Below are positions 1 through 8,280 of a stretch of 64,000 nt of DNA, piece by piece. The notes beneath the pieces were generated by a model. That model saw only the letters and a list, made by a program, of their open reading frames with translations, ran no database searches and was not told where the DNA came from. How positions within the stretch are numbered: position 1 is the stretch's first letter; each line of letters opens with the position of its first letter. The stretch comes from Pseudomonas sp. Leaf58 (GTDB lineage Bacteria > Pseudomonadota > Gammaproteobacteria > Pseudomonadales > Pseudomonadaceae), in the NCBI RefSeq assembly GCF_003627215.1, contig NZ_CP032677.1, positions 1,803,501 through 1,867,500 of the forward strand, read 5' to 3'. Position numbers and translations under genes: made by a program.

Positions 1-516
1 TACGACCTTTCGCTGGCAGCGCTGCCGGCGGATAGCGTGACGATTGTCAGCAACGAGGCCGGCCTGAGCCTGAGCTTGGCCGGGCCGCTGGCTGCGCAGG
101 CGCAGGCATTGATTGCCGAGCAGCTGCGCGGCCTGCAGCGACAGGATCAGCTCGACCAGCAAGGCCAGTGGCAGCGCGTGGCGGGGGAGCAGCTTTCCCG
201 CTTGCTGTCGCGCATGTCGGACGTGGAGCGCCGGCAAGATGCCGACCGCGAAGGCCTGGCCAGCGGCGTCACCAGCAATGCCGCTGCAGTGATTGCTGAT
301 CAGTTGCGTGGCCTGCAGCAGCAGGACCAGTTGGACGCCCAGGGCGAGGTATCGCGCCGGGCTGGTGTGGTTCTCGACAACCATACGCAGCGCCTGCAAG
401 CCGTAGAGCTTCGCCAAGACAACGACCGTGAAGGCTTGTTGAGCCTTTCAATCTGTAACGCAGCGGCCGTCATTGCGCTGCAAACCCTCGTAAGCAAAAA
501 CACCTTTGGAGCATAA
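1..516 (+). CDS. Phage tail-fibre-region repeat protein (5' end outside window)
   Basis: The reading frame is open from the first base, so the N-terminus lies upstream; the first in-window start (GTG at 37) is probably internal. What is visible is two copies of a roughly 65-residue alpha-helical, Gln/Asp/Arg-rich repeat, each with an AEQLRGLQRQDQLD-like segment and an RRQDADREGL-like segment, which predicts a coiled-coil or trimeric fibre rod. It ends six bases before the next tail gene and lies upstream of the sheath, the position of H/G (fibre and fibre assembly) in P2-type clusters. I do not recognise a named family. A tail-fibre or fibre-associated structural role is inferred from position and repeats. 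Confidence 0.5.
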   Translation, partial: YDLSLAALPADSVTIVSNEAGLSLSLAGPLAAQAQALIAEQLRGLQRQDQLDQQGQWQRVAGEQLSRLLSRMSDVERRQDADREGLASGVTSNAAAVIADQLRGLQQQDQLDAQGEVSRRAGVVLDNHTQRLQAVELRQDNDREGLLSLSICNAAAVIALQTLVSKNTFGA

Positions 517-522
517 GACCCC

Positions 523-1284
523 ATGAGTCTCGAATCTGATGTAGCCAACCTGGTCACGCAAACCAACTCGCTGCTTTCCTATTTCCAAACCCGAAAGGCG
601 GGCATTGATGCTGCTGTCGCGGCCGCTATCGCCGCAGCGCCAGAAACCTCGCGCTCTTGGTATGTCGACCCGGTCAACGGTCTGGACACCAACAAGGGCA
701 CCCAGGCCGAGCCGTTCAAGACCATCAACAAGGCTATCGCGGTTACCCCGCCCAGCGGCGTCTGCACGGCGTACATCATGGACGACTACGACATGCCGGC
801 CGGTATCGGCTCGCTGAACTCGGTGCTGATCATGATCGGGGTAGCGAAAAACGGTGTACGGCCGAAGCTCAAGCCCAAGTACGTCACCAGTACTGATGCC
901 AACAGCGTCACCACCACCAACATGACCGGCTTCAACATGTACCTCGCGTCGAATCTGATTTCGATTCGAGACATGGATATCTACTTGCCGTCGCCTGCAG
1001 GGCTAAACCCGGCGCCGAACAACGCCCGTGCCGGCTCGTTCTTCCGTGGTTTCTCTAGCGTGAACGTGCCGACCGTCTTCAACGTGTCCCTGGAAAACGT
1101 GGCCGTCACCATGGCTGCGGACTGGTTCGGCAACTTCATCGGCGTTACGTCGAGCAGCGTGGTTCTGGCGACCACCAACGTATCGTTCCCAAGCGGTTTC
1201 GCTGGTCGCTACGTCAGCAACGTGGCCGCCGGCGCCCTGGTGAAAGACCTGGGCCATGTCATGTCTAACCTCGCTTCCCTGTAA
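523..1284 (+). CDS. Phage tail protein with beta-helix-like N-terminal region
   Basis: This 253-residue protein starts with a helical segment of about 45 residues (MSLESDVANLVTQTN) resembling the end of the preceding protein. It then has WYVDPVNGLDTNKGT and a PFKTINKAI stretch at about 45-70, which resembles the start of right-handed beta-helix domains (DUF1565 type) found in tailspikes and depolymerases. The remainder is rich in Val, Asn and Ser with no catalytic motif I can name. It sits between the fibre-repeat protein and a small tail protein, all co-directional and a few bases apart, so a receptor-binding or tip role is likely. The exact function is unproven. Confidence 0.5.
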   Translation: MSLESDVANLVTQTNSLLSYFQTRKAGIDAAVAAAIAAAPETSRSWYVDPVNGLDTNKGTQAEPFKTINKAIAVTPPSGVCTAYIMDDYDMPAGIGSLNSVLIMIGVAKNGVRPKLKPKYVTSTDANSVTTTNMTGFNMYLASNLISIRDMDIYLPSPAGLNPAPNNARAGSFFRGFSSVNVPTVFNVSLENVAVTMAADWFGNFIGVTSSSVVLATTNVSFPSGFAGRYVSNVAAGALVKDLGHVMSNLASL

Positions 1285-1299
1285 TTCGGAGTACACCCC

Positions 1300-1764
1300 A
1301 TGCAAACCCGTAACTTGAGCGTCGACTTTGGCGGCGCGTTCCTTGCCGGCTACAACTATGAAGCCCTGCCCGTGGGCGCGGCCTTGCTGGTGGCTGCCAT
1401 GCAGATCGACCAAGCGGCCGATGTGGCTCGCGCGTCGGTGATCAACGACCCGCTGCGTGCCCTGGAGCATCAGCGCGCGGCGGACGAGGCCCGCGCGTTC
1501 CAGCAGGCCGGTTACGCCGGCGACACGCCGGCCTATGTGAAGGCCTGGGCTGATGCTGCAGGGCTGGAGCCGCAGGAGGCCGCCGACAGCATTCTGGCCA
1601 AGGCTAAGGCTTGGGACGATGCGTTGCTGAGCCTTCGCGCCTTGCGCCTCAAGGGCAAACAGGACGTGCAGAAAGCGACAACCCACGCGGAAGCCGAGGC
1701 CATTGCCGACGTGGCCATTGCAGCGATCAAGGAGAGCGTGCAGGGCCTCGGCCTCGACGTTTAA
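1300..1764 (+). CDS. Small phage tail/fibre-assembly candidate
   Basis: A 154-residue, Ala-rich, largely helical protein lies 15 bases after the beta-helix protein and is preceded by a GGAG ribosome site. There is no signal peptide or membrane segment. Its place after the fibre genes and before the sheath is that of gpG-type fibre-assembly chaperones, but I see no diagnostic motif, so the role is positional inference. A rho-independent terminator follows, closing this fibre sub-operon. Confidence 0.4.
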   Translation: MQTRNLSVDFGGAFLAGYNYEALPVGAALLVAAMQIDQAADVARASVINDPLRALEHQRAADEARAFQQAGYAGDTPAYVKAWADAAGLEPQEAADSILAKAKAWDDALLSLRALRLKGKQDVQKATTHAEAEAIADVAIAAIKESVQGLGLDV

Positions 1765-1791
1765 GCCAGTTCCCACCCCGTAACCCCATGG

Positions 1792-1811
1792 GCCGCTAAG
1801 CGGCTTTTTTT
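1792..1811 (+). terminator. Terminator after fibre gene block
   Basis: A short GCCGC/GCGGC stem with a TAA loop is followed by a run of seven T, 27 bases after the stop of the preceding tail gene. Confidence 0.7.
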
Positions 1812-1828
1812 GTGCCTGGAGGGCACGC

Positions 1829-2152
1829 ATGAATCGAACCCACTTCGAGCACGTCCTGGCGGCGCTGCTGATCATGGTCGCCCTGTGGGGCGTCCTGGCC
1901 TGGCTGGGCGTTCCCGCTGGTCACTGGGCCGGCGCCGCTGCCGGCATCTTCTTTTTCGCCGGACGCGAGTACACCCAAGGCGAGCGCAACCTGGCGCACG
2001 TCGAGTCGGTACATCTGGCCAACCTGCGCTGGTACGACGGCCTGCGCATCTGGCGATGGACTGTAGACGGTCGCCTCGACTTCTTCTGCCCGCTGGTGGC
2101 CTGCTTGACCGTGGCGCTGCTGGTACAGGTGCTGCAGATCCTGCAGCACTGA
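1829..2152 (+). CDS. Small phage membrane protein, holin-like
   Basis: A 107-residue protein starts at an ATG with a GGAGG site nine bases upstream. Hydrophobic segments lie at about residues 8-28, 30-45 and 85-104, separated by a polar, Tyr/Trp/Arg-rich middle. Size and topology fit a class I holin or another small phage inner-membrane protein. It is encoded far from the endolysin (10.4 kb), which argues against a simple holin-endolysin pairing. No conserved family recognised. A GC-rich hairpin at 2173-2192 separates it from the sheath gene. Confidence 0.45.
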   Translation: MNRTHFEHVLAALLIMVALWGVLAWLGVPAGHWAGAAAGIFFFAGREYTQGERNLAHVESVHLANLRWYDGLRIWRWTVDGRLDFFCPLVACLTVALLVQVLQILQH

Positions 2153-2215
2153 CAGTTTCCTTTTCCCACCCCTCGGGCCGCGCATGACGCGGCCCTGTGC
2201 TTTCTGGAGTCTCAA

Positions 2216-3391
2216 ATGGCTGGATTCTTTCACGGCGTTACCGTAACGAACGTCGACACCGGCGCGCGCAACGTCTCGCTGCCATCGTCCTCGATCATTG
2301 GCTTGGTCGACACCTTCACAGAAGGCGCCGGCGCCACGGCCAAGGCCGGCGACCTGGTACTGATCACCAACGAGCGCGAGGCGGTCGCCGCATTCGGCGC
2401 GGCCTCGGCCATCACCAAGGCCTGCCAGGCCATCTATGCCCGCTCCAAGGCGGTGATTGTCGCCACCGGCGTGGCCAAGGTGGTCGACCCGGCGGCGCAG
2501 ACTTCCGGGATCATTGGCGGCGTGCAGGCCAGCGGCAAGCGTACTGGCCTGCAGGCGCTGCTCGATGGTAAGAGCCGTTTCAATGCGCAGCCGCGATTGA
2601 TCGTTGCGCCGAAGCACAGTGCAACCCAGGCGGTGGCTACGGCCATGGATTCGATTGCTGGCAAGCTGCGCGCCATCGGCATCATCGACGGCCCCGGCAC
2701 CACTGACGAAGCGGCCACCACCTACGCCAAGCTGTTCGGCTCCAAGCGCCTGTACATGGTCGATCCAGGTGTGCAGTTCTGGGACACCACTTCCGGCGCC
2801 TCTGGTGCGACGGTAGACGCGCCGGCCTCGGCCTGGGCGGCGGGCATGTTTGCTTACACCGATAGCGAATACGGTTTCTGGTCGTCGCCGTCGAACAAGG
2901 AGTTTGTCGGCATCACCGGCACCACCCGCGCAATCGAGTACCTGGACGGCGACGAGACTTGTCGGGCCAACCTGCTCAATAACGCCAATATCGCGACCAT
3001 CATCCGCGACGACGGTTTCCGTCTGTGGGGCAACCGCACGCTGTCGAGCGATTCTAAATGGGCGTTCGTCACCCGCGTGAGGACCATGGACATGGTCATG
3101 GACGCGATCCTGTACGGCCACAAGTGGGCGGTGGACCGGGGCATTACCTCGACCTACATCCGCGATGTGACCGAGGGCCTGCAAGCCTTCATGCGCGATC
3201 TGAAAGCCCAGGGCGCAATCATCAACTTCGAGGTCTACGCGGACCCAGTGCTCAACTCGGCCAGCCAGCTGGAGCAGGGCAAGGTGTACTGGAACATCCG
3301 CTTCACCGACGTTCCGCCGGCGGAAAACCCGAACTTCCGCATCGAAGTCACCAACCAGTGGTTGACCGAAGTCCTCGACCAAGTCGCGTAA
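2216..3391 (+). CDS. FI: Contractile tail sheath protein (P2 FI type)
   Basis: This 391-residue protein matches the P2/R-pyocin sheath family in length and pattern. It has an N-terminal FHGVTVTNVDTG segment, a Rossmann-like middle with repeated Ala/Gly stretches, and a C-terminal region ending in an EVLDQVA-like tail. It polymerises around the tube and contracts to drive the tube through the target envelope. The ATG has a TGGAG site seven bases upstream. The tube gene follows 12 bases later, in the conserved FI-FII order. Identification rests on overall sequence character plus strict synteny and is strong. Confidence 0.9.
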   Translation: MAGFFHGVTVTNVDTGARNVSLPSSSIIGLVDTFTEGAGATAKAGDLVLITNEREAVAAFGAASAITKACQAIYARSKAVIVATGVAKVVDPAAQTSGIIGGVQASGKRTGLQALLDGKSRFNAQPRLIVAPKHSATQAVATAMDSIAGKLRAIGIIDGPGTTDEAATTYAKLFGSKRLYMVDPGVQFWDTTSGASGATVDAPASAWAAGMFAYTDSEYGFWSSPSNKEFVGITGTTRAIEYLDGDETCRANLLNNANIATIIRDDGFRLWGNRTLSSDSKWAFVTRVRTMDMVMDAILYGHKWAVDRGITSTYIRDVTEGLQAFMRDLKAQGAIINFEVYADPVLNSASQLEQGKVYWNIRFTDVPPAENPNFRIEVTNQWLTEVLDQVA

Positions 3392-3403
3392 GGAGCGCAT
3401 CAC

Positions 3404-3913
3404 ATGGCAATGATTCCCGAAATTCTGGCCAACATGAACCTGTTTGTGGATGGGGTCAGCTTCCAGGGCGACGTGCCCAGCCTGACCTTGCCCAAGCTCA
3501 CACTCAAGATGGAAGAGCACCGCCCGGGTGGCATGGACATGCCTATCGAGATGGACGTGGGCATGGAGAAGATGGAGTCCAACTTCACCACCACTGGCGT
3601 GCGTAAAGAGTCACTGAAGTTCTTCGGCCTGGCTGACGGCAACGCTTTCAACGGCACTTTCCGTGGCTCGTTCAAGGGCCAGAAAGGTGAAACAAAGGCA
3701 GTCATCGTCACCCAGCGCGGCACCCTGAAAGAGCTGGATATGGGCGATTGGAAGCCAGGCGACAAGGCCGAGCTGAAGCACGCTGTGGCCTTGACCTATT
3801 ACAAGCTGGAGGTCGGCGGCGAGGTCATCTACGAGATCGACCCGGCCGGCATGAAGCGCGTCATCAATGGCGTCGACCAGCTCGCCGGCCAGCGCCGAGA
3901 CCTCGGCCTGTAG
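3404..3913 (+). CDS. FII: Major tail tube protein (P2 FII type)
   Basis: This 169-residue protein has the typical FII start (MIPEILANMNLFVDG) and a central METDVGME-like strand region. It forms stacked hexameric rings making the inner tail tube. The length agrees with P2 FII (about 172). It is placed directly after the sheath and before the E/E' chaperones and tape measure, as in P2 and the R-pyocin cluster. Confidence 0.92.
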   Translation: MAMIPEILANMNLFVDGVSFQGDVPSLTLPKLTLKMEEHRPGGMDMPIEMDVGMEKMESNFTTTGVRKESLKFFGLADGNAFNGTFRGSFKGQKGETKAVIVTQRGTLKELDMGDWKPGDKAELKHAVALTYYKLEVGGEVIYEIDPAGMKRVINGVDQLAGQRRDLGL

Positions 3914-3961
3914 CCCCTCCTGACCTTTTTACCTCCCTCTTCGAAACAAGGACACAACACC

Positions 3962-4258
3962 ATGGCCAAGCCACTGCCAAAGTTCATCAAACTGGAAGCT
4001 GACCGCGTCACCGTAACGCTGACCAGCCCGGCCCAGTTCAACGGTGTCCAGCAGGACACCATTTCCCTGCGGGCGCCGACCGTGCGTGATATTCGCAATT
4101 CGACCCAAACCTCGGACGGTGACGACGAGCAGCGCGAGCTGAACCTGTTTGCCTCCCTGGCCGATGTTCACGTCAAAGACCTGGAGGGCCTCACCTACAA
4201 GGACTACAACCGCCTGGCGACCGGTTACAACTTTTTGGTGCGAGACGACGAGCTTTAA
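3962..4258 (+). CDS. E: Tail assembly chaperone gpE
   Basis: A 98-residue protein between tube and tape measure, with the family's TVRDI motif near residue 40 and a C-terminal DYNRLATGYNFLVRDDEL. Proteins of this class bind the tape measure and are made in two forms: E alone and an E-E' fusion produced by programmed frameshifting. Here the gene ends CTT TAA T, and the reading frame displaced by +1 continues without a stop into a GpE'-like sequence ending YADMVWWLTD. The mechanism is discussed in the findings. Confidence 0.85.
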   Translation: MAKPLPKFIKLEADRVTVTLTSPAQFNGVQQDTISLRAPTVRDIRNSTQTSDGDDEQRELNLFASLADVHVKDLEGLTYKDYNRLATGYNFLVRDDEL

Positions 4259-4370
4259 TCCGGCCACGCAGAAGCAAGCAGCCAAGCGACTTGCGGCCGA
4301 GTTGAATTTCTCCGCCGCAGAGATCCTCACCATGTCCTACGCGGACATGGTTTGGTGGCTTACGGATTGA
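4257..4370 (+). CDS. gpE' extension, probably made by +1 frameshift from E
   Basis: The frame starting AAT CCG immediately after the E stop encodes NPATQKQAAKRLAAE and ends with SYADMVWWLTD, the conserved end of the GpE' family of tail chaperone extensions. It has no good start of its own: the first ATG leaves only about 16 residues and has no clear ribosome site. Joining it to E at the CTT codon gives a smooth product of about 135 residues. It ends 19 bases before the tape measure start. Confidence 0.65.
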   Translation, partial: NPATQKQAAKRLAAELNFSAAEILTMSYADMVWWLTD

Positions 4371-4389
4371 GCTTGCATAGGGGGCACCG

Positions 4390-7300
4390 ATGGCAAGCAG
4401 GCTAGCGTTATCGCTGGTGATCGGGGGCGCTGTCGCCTCATCGGTAGGTGCAGCGTTCAAGACGGTCGAGAACGGCATCCAGAAACTGGAGGCCAAAGGC
4501 AACAGGGCCAAGGTGCTGAAGAGCACCATTGGCGAAACCATCAAGCTGCGCGAAGAGTGGAAGCGCGCGCACGACAGCGGCGCGGCAGGTGCAGACAAGC
4601 TGCTCCGCAAGCTGGACAGCAATCTGGATGCCTTGCGCAAGCAGGGCGTCGAGGTTGGTCGCCTAAGCCGCGAGTATCAGCGGCTGGGGCGTGAGGCGAA
4701 GAGCGCCGATCTGCAACTCAAGGGTCACCAGCAGCTGCAGGCGGGCAAGGCCTCGCTGAAGTCGAACATTGGCCAGGCTGTGGTTGCCACGGGCATGGCC
4801 GCAGTGCCGACTATGATCAGCGCGAATTATCAAGCGGTCATCCGTGACATTGCGATCAAGGCCGACATCGTCAACAAGCCGGAGGAGCGGCAGCTTACAC
4901 GGACGGTGATCGACACAGCCAAAGACACAGGGATGTCACGCAACGATGTGGCTGACCTGGTCAACCAGCTGGTCGGCGCAGGTATGGAGCTGGACAAGGC
5001 GCTGTCCTATGCGCCGGTCGCGGCCAAGTTCGCGATTGGCCAGGGGTCTTCGGGTGTCGACACCGCGTCGATGATCCAGGCGCTGCAGCAGAACGCCAAA
5101 ATCAACGATCCGAAGGTCATGCAGCAGGCGCTGGAGGCTATTGCCTACCAAGGCCAGGCGGGCAGCTTCGAGGCCAGCGACATGGCCAAGTGGTTCCCGC
5201 AACTGCTGGCCGGCATGGAGAAAAACGGGATCACCGGGCTAGACGCGGTGACCTCGCTCGGCTCGATGCTGCAAGTCCAGATGAAGACCGCCGGCAGTTC
5301 GGACGAAGCGGCGAACAACTTCAAGAACTGGATGGAGAAGATCGGTTCCAGCGACGTGGTCAAGGCCTACAAGGACGCTGGCATTGATTATCAGGGCTCG
5401 CTCAACACCGGCCTGCAGAAGGGCATGAACGTCATTGAGGCGTCCATGGCCCTGGCCATGAAGTACGTCGAGGCGACCGACCCCGCGAAGGCTAAGAAGA
5501 TCGAGGCGGCCAAGGCCAAAATCGACAAGGAAGTCGACCCCGAAAAAGCCAAGGCTGCACTGGACGCTCTGGAAAAGACCCTGCGCACCGGCGACATCTT
5601 CGCCGACATGCAGGTCAAGGCGGCGCTCACTGCTTATGGGCAGAACAGGGGGCTGTATGAGGAACTCAAGGCCGACTCGCAAAAGGCTTCGGGCATCCTC
5701 GACAAAAACCTGGCCGAGCGCCGTGAAACCTCGGCGCAGCAGTGGGCCGAGACGGTCCAGGCGGCTGACGACGCAATGCGCAGCATTGGCGACGCTATCC
5801 GTCCTGCAACTGATATGGCGGCGAAAGGCCTGACAGCGGTCGCCCGTGGCATCACCTCGCTGTCTGACAGCTTCCCGGCTATCGTCGCGGGCATTACCGG
5901 CACCGTGGCGGCCATCCTCGCACTCAAGACTGCGTCCAGCGCGTTCAAGATCGGGCGTGGTGTGTTGAATCTCGCGCGAGGTCGAGGCCTGGAGAGGATG
6001 GCCGGCCGGGCAGGGCGTGGCGATCGTACGCCCATTGAGCTGCCTAAGACGGGCAGCAAAGTGGTCGATACCGGCCTTGGCCTGCTGGGTAAGGTGTTTG
6101 GAGCAACGCCGACGGATGCGGCGCCTGCGAACGACTCGCTAGCAGGCAGGGATGATACGCAGCGGGTGTTCGTGGTCAATACCGATGCATTCAGCGGGAT
6201 CGGCAGTAGCGTCACAAACAGCGCGCCTGCAGCACCTGCCCGTGGTAGTCGTAGAGCCCGGCGTCGGGCTCGCAGACGAGAGGCAAGGCAAGCGCCCCCA
6301 GCCCGGTCCGGTGTGAAAGTTGAGGCCCCTAAGCCGCCACCGGTGAAGCCAGCTATTCCTGCTGCTGCGCCGAAGGTGGTGACCGGGGTTGAAGATTTGG
6401 GCAGGGTTGCTCGCTCGGTGCGTGGCGTTACGCGTCTTGCCAAGCGACTGCCTGGTGGGAATGTGGTGGACGCCGGTGCCGCTGCGATCGATGTCGCGAT
6501 GAATGCCAGTTCTCAAGATGAGAAGGCAGAGGGGTACGGAGGTGCAGCTGGCAGCCTTGCGGGAACACTCGCAGGCGCGGCTGCTGGAGCGGCCATTGGA
6601 TCGGTGGTACCGGTCATAGGGACGGCAGTAGGCGGCGCCATCGGTGCTGTACTGGGTGGAATGGGTGGCGAGTCGCTCGGCGGGTGGCTGGGCAAGCGCT
6701 GGTTTGGCGATGAGCAACCCGAGCTCGAAGCCAGGGCGAAGCCGGAAAGTCCGCCAGCGCCTGAGGAGGCGGTACGTGTATCCCTGGCACCGGCTCAAAA
6801 GGACAAGCCAACCCCCAAGGTTGATACCTCGGCCCCGTTACCAGCAGCGGCAAAGGCTGCTGTCTTAGCGCCGATAGTGATCGACAACCGTGAACCTGCC
6901 ACCCGGTCAGTGCCGGCGGCGCCGGTACCGGCACTAGGTGACACGGTGCGCAACGTGCCAGCCGAGCCTGAGGTGTCGTATGAACCGCTCAACCCGGCGT
7001 CTAAAGATCCTTACCTGGTGCCCGCGCTGACGGCCAACAAGGTCCGTTTCCCAGGTGCGCCTCTGGTGCGGCCACCGGCGCAGCCCGAACCTCAACCTGA
7101 GGTCGAGCCGATCGAGCAGGAACTGCCGAGGTTGGGCGACACGGTGCGAGCCGTGGCCACCCCGACCCCGGCTGAGCCTGAAGTGTCGTATGACCCGCTC
7201 GACCCGGCGCCCAAAGATCCGTACCTGGTGCCCGCGCTGACGGCCAGCAAGGTGCGTTTCCCTGGTGCGCCACTTGTACGGCCGCCGGCGCAACCGGCGC

Positions 7301-8271
7301 CTCAAGCCGAAGGCGTGCCGATCGCGCAGGAGCCGCCAGCGAAACTGGGCAAGACGGTGCGAGCCGAGGCCGTTTCGGCTCCGGTACAACCTGAGCCAGC
7401 AGTCGAGCCTGAACCGGCACCGGCGCTGCAGGAACTGCCGAGGTTGGGCGACACGGTAAAAGCCGTGGCCACTCCGACCCCGGTCGAGCCTGAAGTGTCG
7501 TATGACCCGGTCGACCCGGCGTCCAGGGACCCGTATCTGGTCCCGGCATTGACGGCAAGTAAGGTTCGCTTCCCTGGTGCGCCGCTGGTGCGGCCCCTGG
7601 CGCAGCCTGACCCTATGCCTGAACCTGTGCTGCAGGAAGCACCGAAGCTAGGCAGCTCAGTGCGAGCCGTGTCTGCACCGGCGCCGACTGAGCCTGCGGT
7701 GTCGTACGACCCGCGCGACCCCGAGTCCAAGGACCCGTACCTGTTGCCGGCGTTGACGGCCAACAAGGTGCATTTCCCCGGCGCAGGCCTGGTGCCACCG
7801 CAAGCCCAACCGCAACCGGCGCCGGCAACGTCGCCGGTGAAGCTGGGCGAAACGGTGCGCGAGGTTCCGGCTAAATCGGCACCGGCGCCTGTGATGATCA
7901 ACAGCAGCGAGCGTAGGCCCGCCGCTGATCGTGCGTCACCGCCAGCTGTCCCCCAGTTGGCAGCCTTGCCGGCCGGTTTCGGTGATGTGGTGCGGGACAT
8001 GGTGGCCAAGTCGGCACCCGTGCCACCTCGGATGCCCGAAGTGGCTCAACCAGCCAAAGTGGCTGCGCCTGGTGCGGTATCGGCGCCGAAGGTGGATCAG
8101 GCGTTTTCGTTCTCGCCCAACATCAAGATCGATGTGCAGGGCGATGTGAAAGACCCGTCGCAGGTTGTCCGTGAAATCGAGTCGCCACTGCGCCAGCTGT
8201 TTGAGGCATGGCAGCGCGAAGCATCAGCGCGCATGACTTCGGCTCAACTGTTCGATCAACCGCATGTTTAA
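4390..8271 (+). CDS. T: Tail tape measure protein with proline-rich repeat domain
   Basis: This 1293-residue protein is the longest in the tail cluster. The N-terminal 450 residues carry the TP901-type tape-measure core: helical, with an SRNDVADLVNQLVGAGMELDKAL-like stretch split by Gly turns. Hydrophobic segments follow at about 495-515 and a Gly/Ala-rich membrane-like stretch at about 715-760 (AGAAAGAAIGSVVPVIGTAV). Residues about 770-1215 are Pro/Ala/Val-rich and contain four copies of an EPxVSYDP...KDPYLVPALTA module. The last 70 residues (FSFSPNIKIDVQGDVKDPS) form a conserved tail-tip domain. It sets tail length and is delivered at contraction. The proline-rich insertion is unusual among relatives I know. 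Confidence 0.85.
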   Translation: MASRLALSLVIGGAVASSVGAAFKTVENGIQKLEAKGNRAKVLKSTIGETIKLREEWKRAHDSGAAGADKLLRKLDSNLDALRKQGVEVGRLSREYQRLGREAKSADLQLKGHQQLQAGKASLKSNIGQAVVATGMAAVPTMISANYQAVIRDIAIKADIVNKPEERQLTRTVIDTAKDTGMSRNDVADLVNQLVGAGMELDKALSYAPVAAKFAIGQGSSGVDTASMIQALQQNAKINDPKVMQQALEAIAYQGQAGSFEASDMAKWFPQLLAGMEKNGITGLDAVTSLGSMLQVQMKTAGSSDEAANNFKNWMEKIGSSDVVKAYKDAGIDYQGSLNTGLQKGMNVIEASMALAMKYVEATDPAKAKKIEAAKAKIDKEVDPEKAKAALDALEKTLRTGDIFADMQVKAALTAYGQNRGLYEELKADSQKASGILDKNLAERRETSAQQWAETVQAADDAMRSIGDAIRPATDMAAKGLTAVARGITSLSDSFPAIVAGITGTVAAILALKTASSAFKIGRGVLNLARGRGLERMAGRAGRGDRTPIELPKTGSKVVDTGLGLLGKVFGATPTDAAPANDSLAGRDDTQRVFVVNTDAFSGIGSSVTNSAPAAPARGSRRARRRARRREARQAPPARSGVKVEAPKPPPVKPAIPAAAPKVVTGVEDLGRVARSVRGVTRLAKRLPGGNVVDAGAAAIDVAMNASSQDEKAEGYGGAAGSLAGTLAGAAAGAAIGSVVPVIGTAVGGAIGAVLGGMGGESLGGWLGKRWFGDEQPELEARAKPESPPAPEEAVRVSLAPAQKDKPTPKVDTSAPLPAAAKAAVLAPIVIDNREPATRSVPAAPVPALGDTVRNVPAEPEVSYEPLNPASKDPYLVPALTANKVRFPGAPLVRPPAQPEPQPEVEPIEQELPRLGDTVRAVATPTPAEPEVSYDPLDPAPKDPYLVPALTASKVRFPGAPLVRPPAQPAPQAEGVPIAQEPPAKLGKTVRAEAVSAPVQPEPAVEPEPAPALQELPRLGDTVKAVATPTPVEPEVSYDPVDPASRDPYLVPALTASKVRFPGAPLVRPLAQPDPMPEPVLQEAPKLGSSVRAVSAPAPTEPAVSYDPRDPESKDPYLLPALTANKVHFPGAGLVPPQAQPQPAPATSPVKLGETVREVPAKSAPAPVMINSSERRPAADRASPPAVPQLAALPAGFGDVVRDMVAKSAPVPPRMPEVAQPAKVAAPGAVSAPKVDQAFSFSPNIKIDVQGDVKDPSQVVREIESPLRQLFEAWQREASARMTSAQLFDQPHV
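6964..7800 (+). repeat. Four degenerate in-frame repeats inside the tape measure gene
   Basis: Copies of the module encoding EPEVSYDP, then KDPYLVPALTA, KVRFPGAPLV and RPPAQP begin at 6964, 7174, 7486 and 7690, with spacings of 210, 312 and 204 bases. All lengths are multiples of three. Each module is linked by an LGDTVRAV-like segment that also occurs before the first and after the last copy. Confidence 0.9.
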
Positions 8272-8280
8272 GGAGGGCCT

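Noticed and set aside
1796..3520. A 574-codon open frame on the minus strand opposite the tail sheath and membrane protein genes
   Set aside because: It is a GC-driven antisense frame: the + strand genes are recognisable phage proteins with ribosome sites, and the antisense product resembles nothing.
4231..4238. A CTTTTTG run in gene E as a -1 slippery site
   Set aside because: A -1 shift would enter a frame that does not encode E'. Only +1 (or -2) reaches it, so this run is not the recoding site for E'.
6964..7800. CRISPR-like regular repeats
   Set aside because: Repeats are about 200-300 bases apart, degenerate and in-frame, and encode a protein domain.
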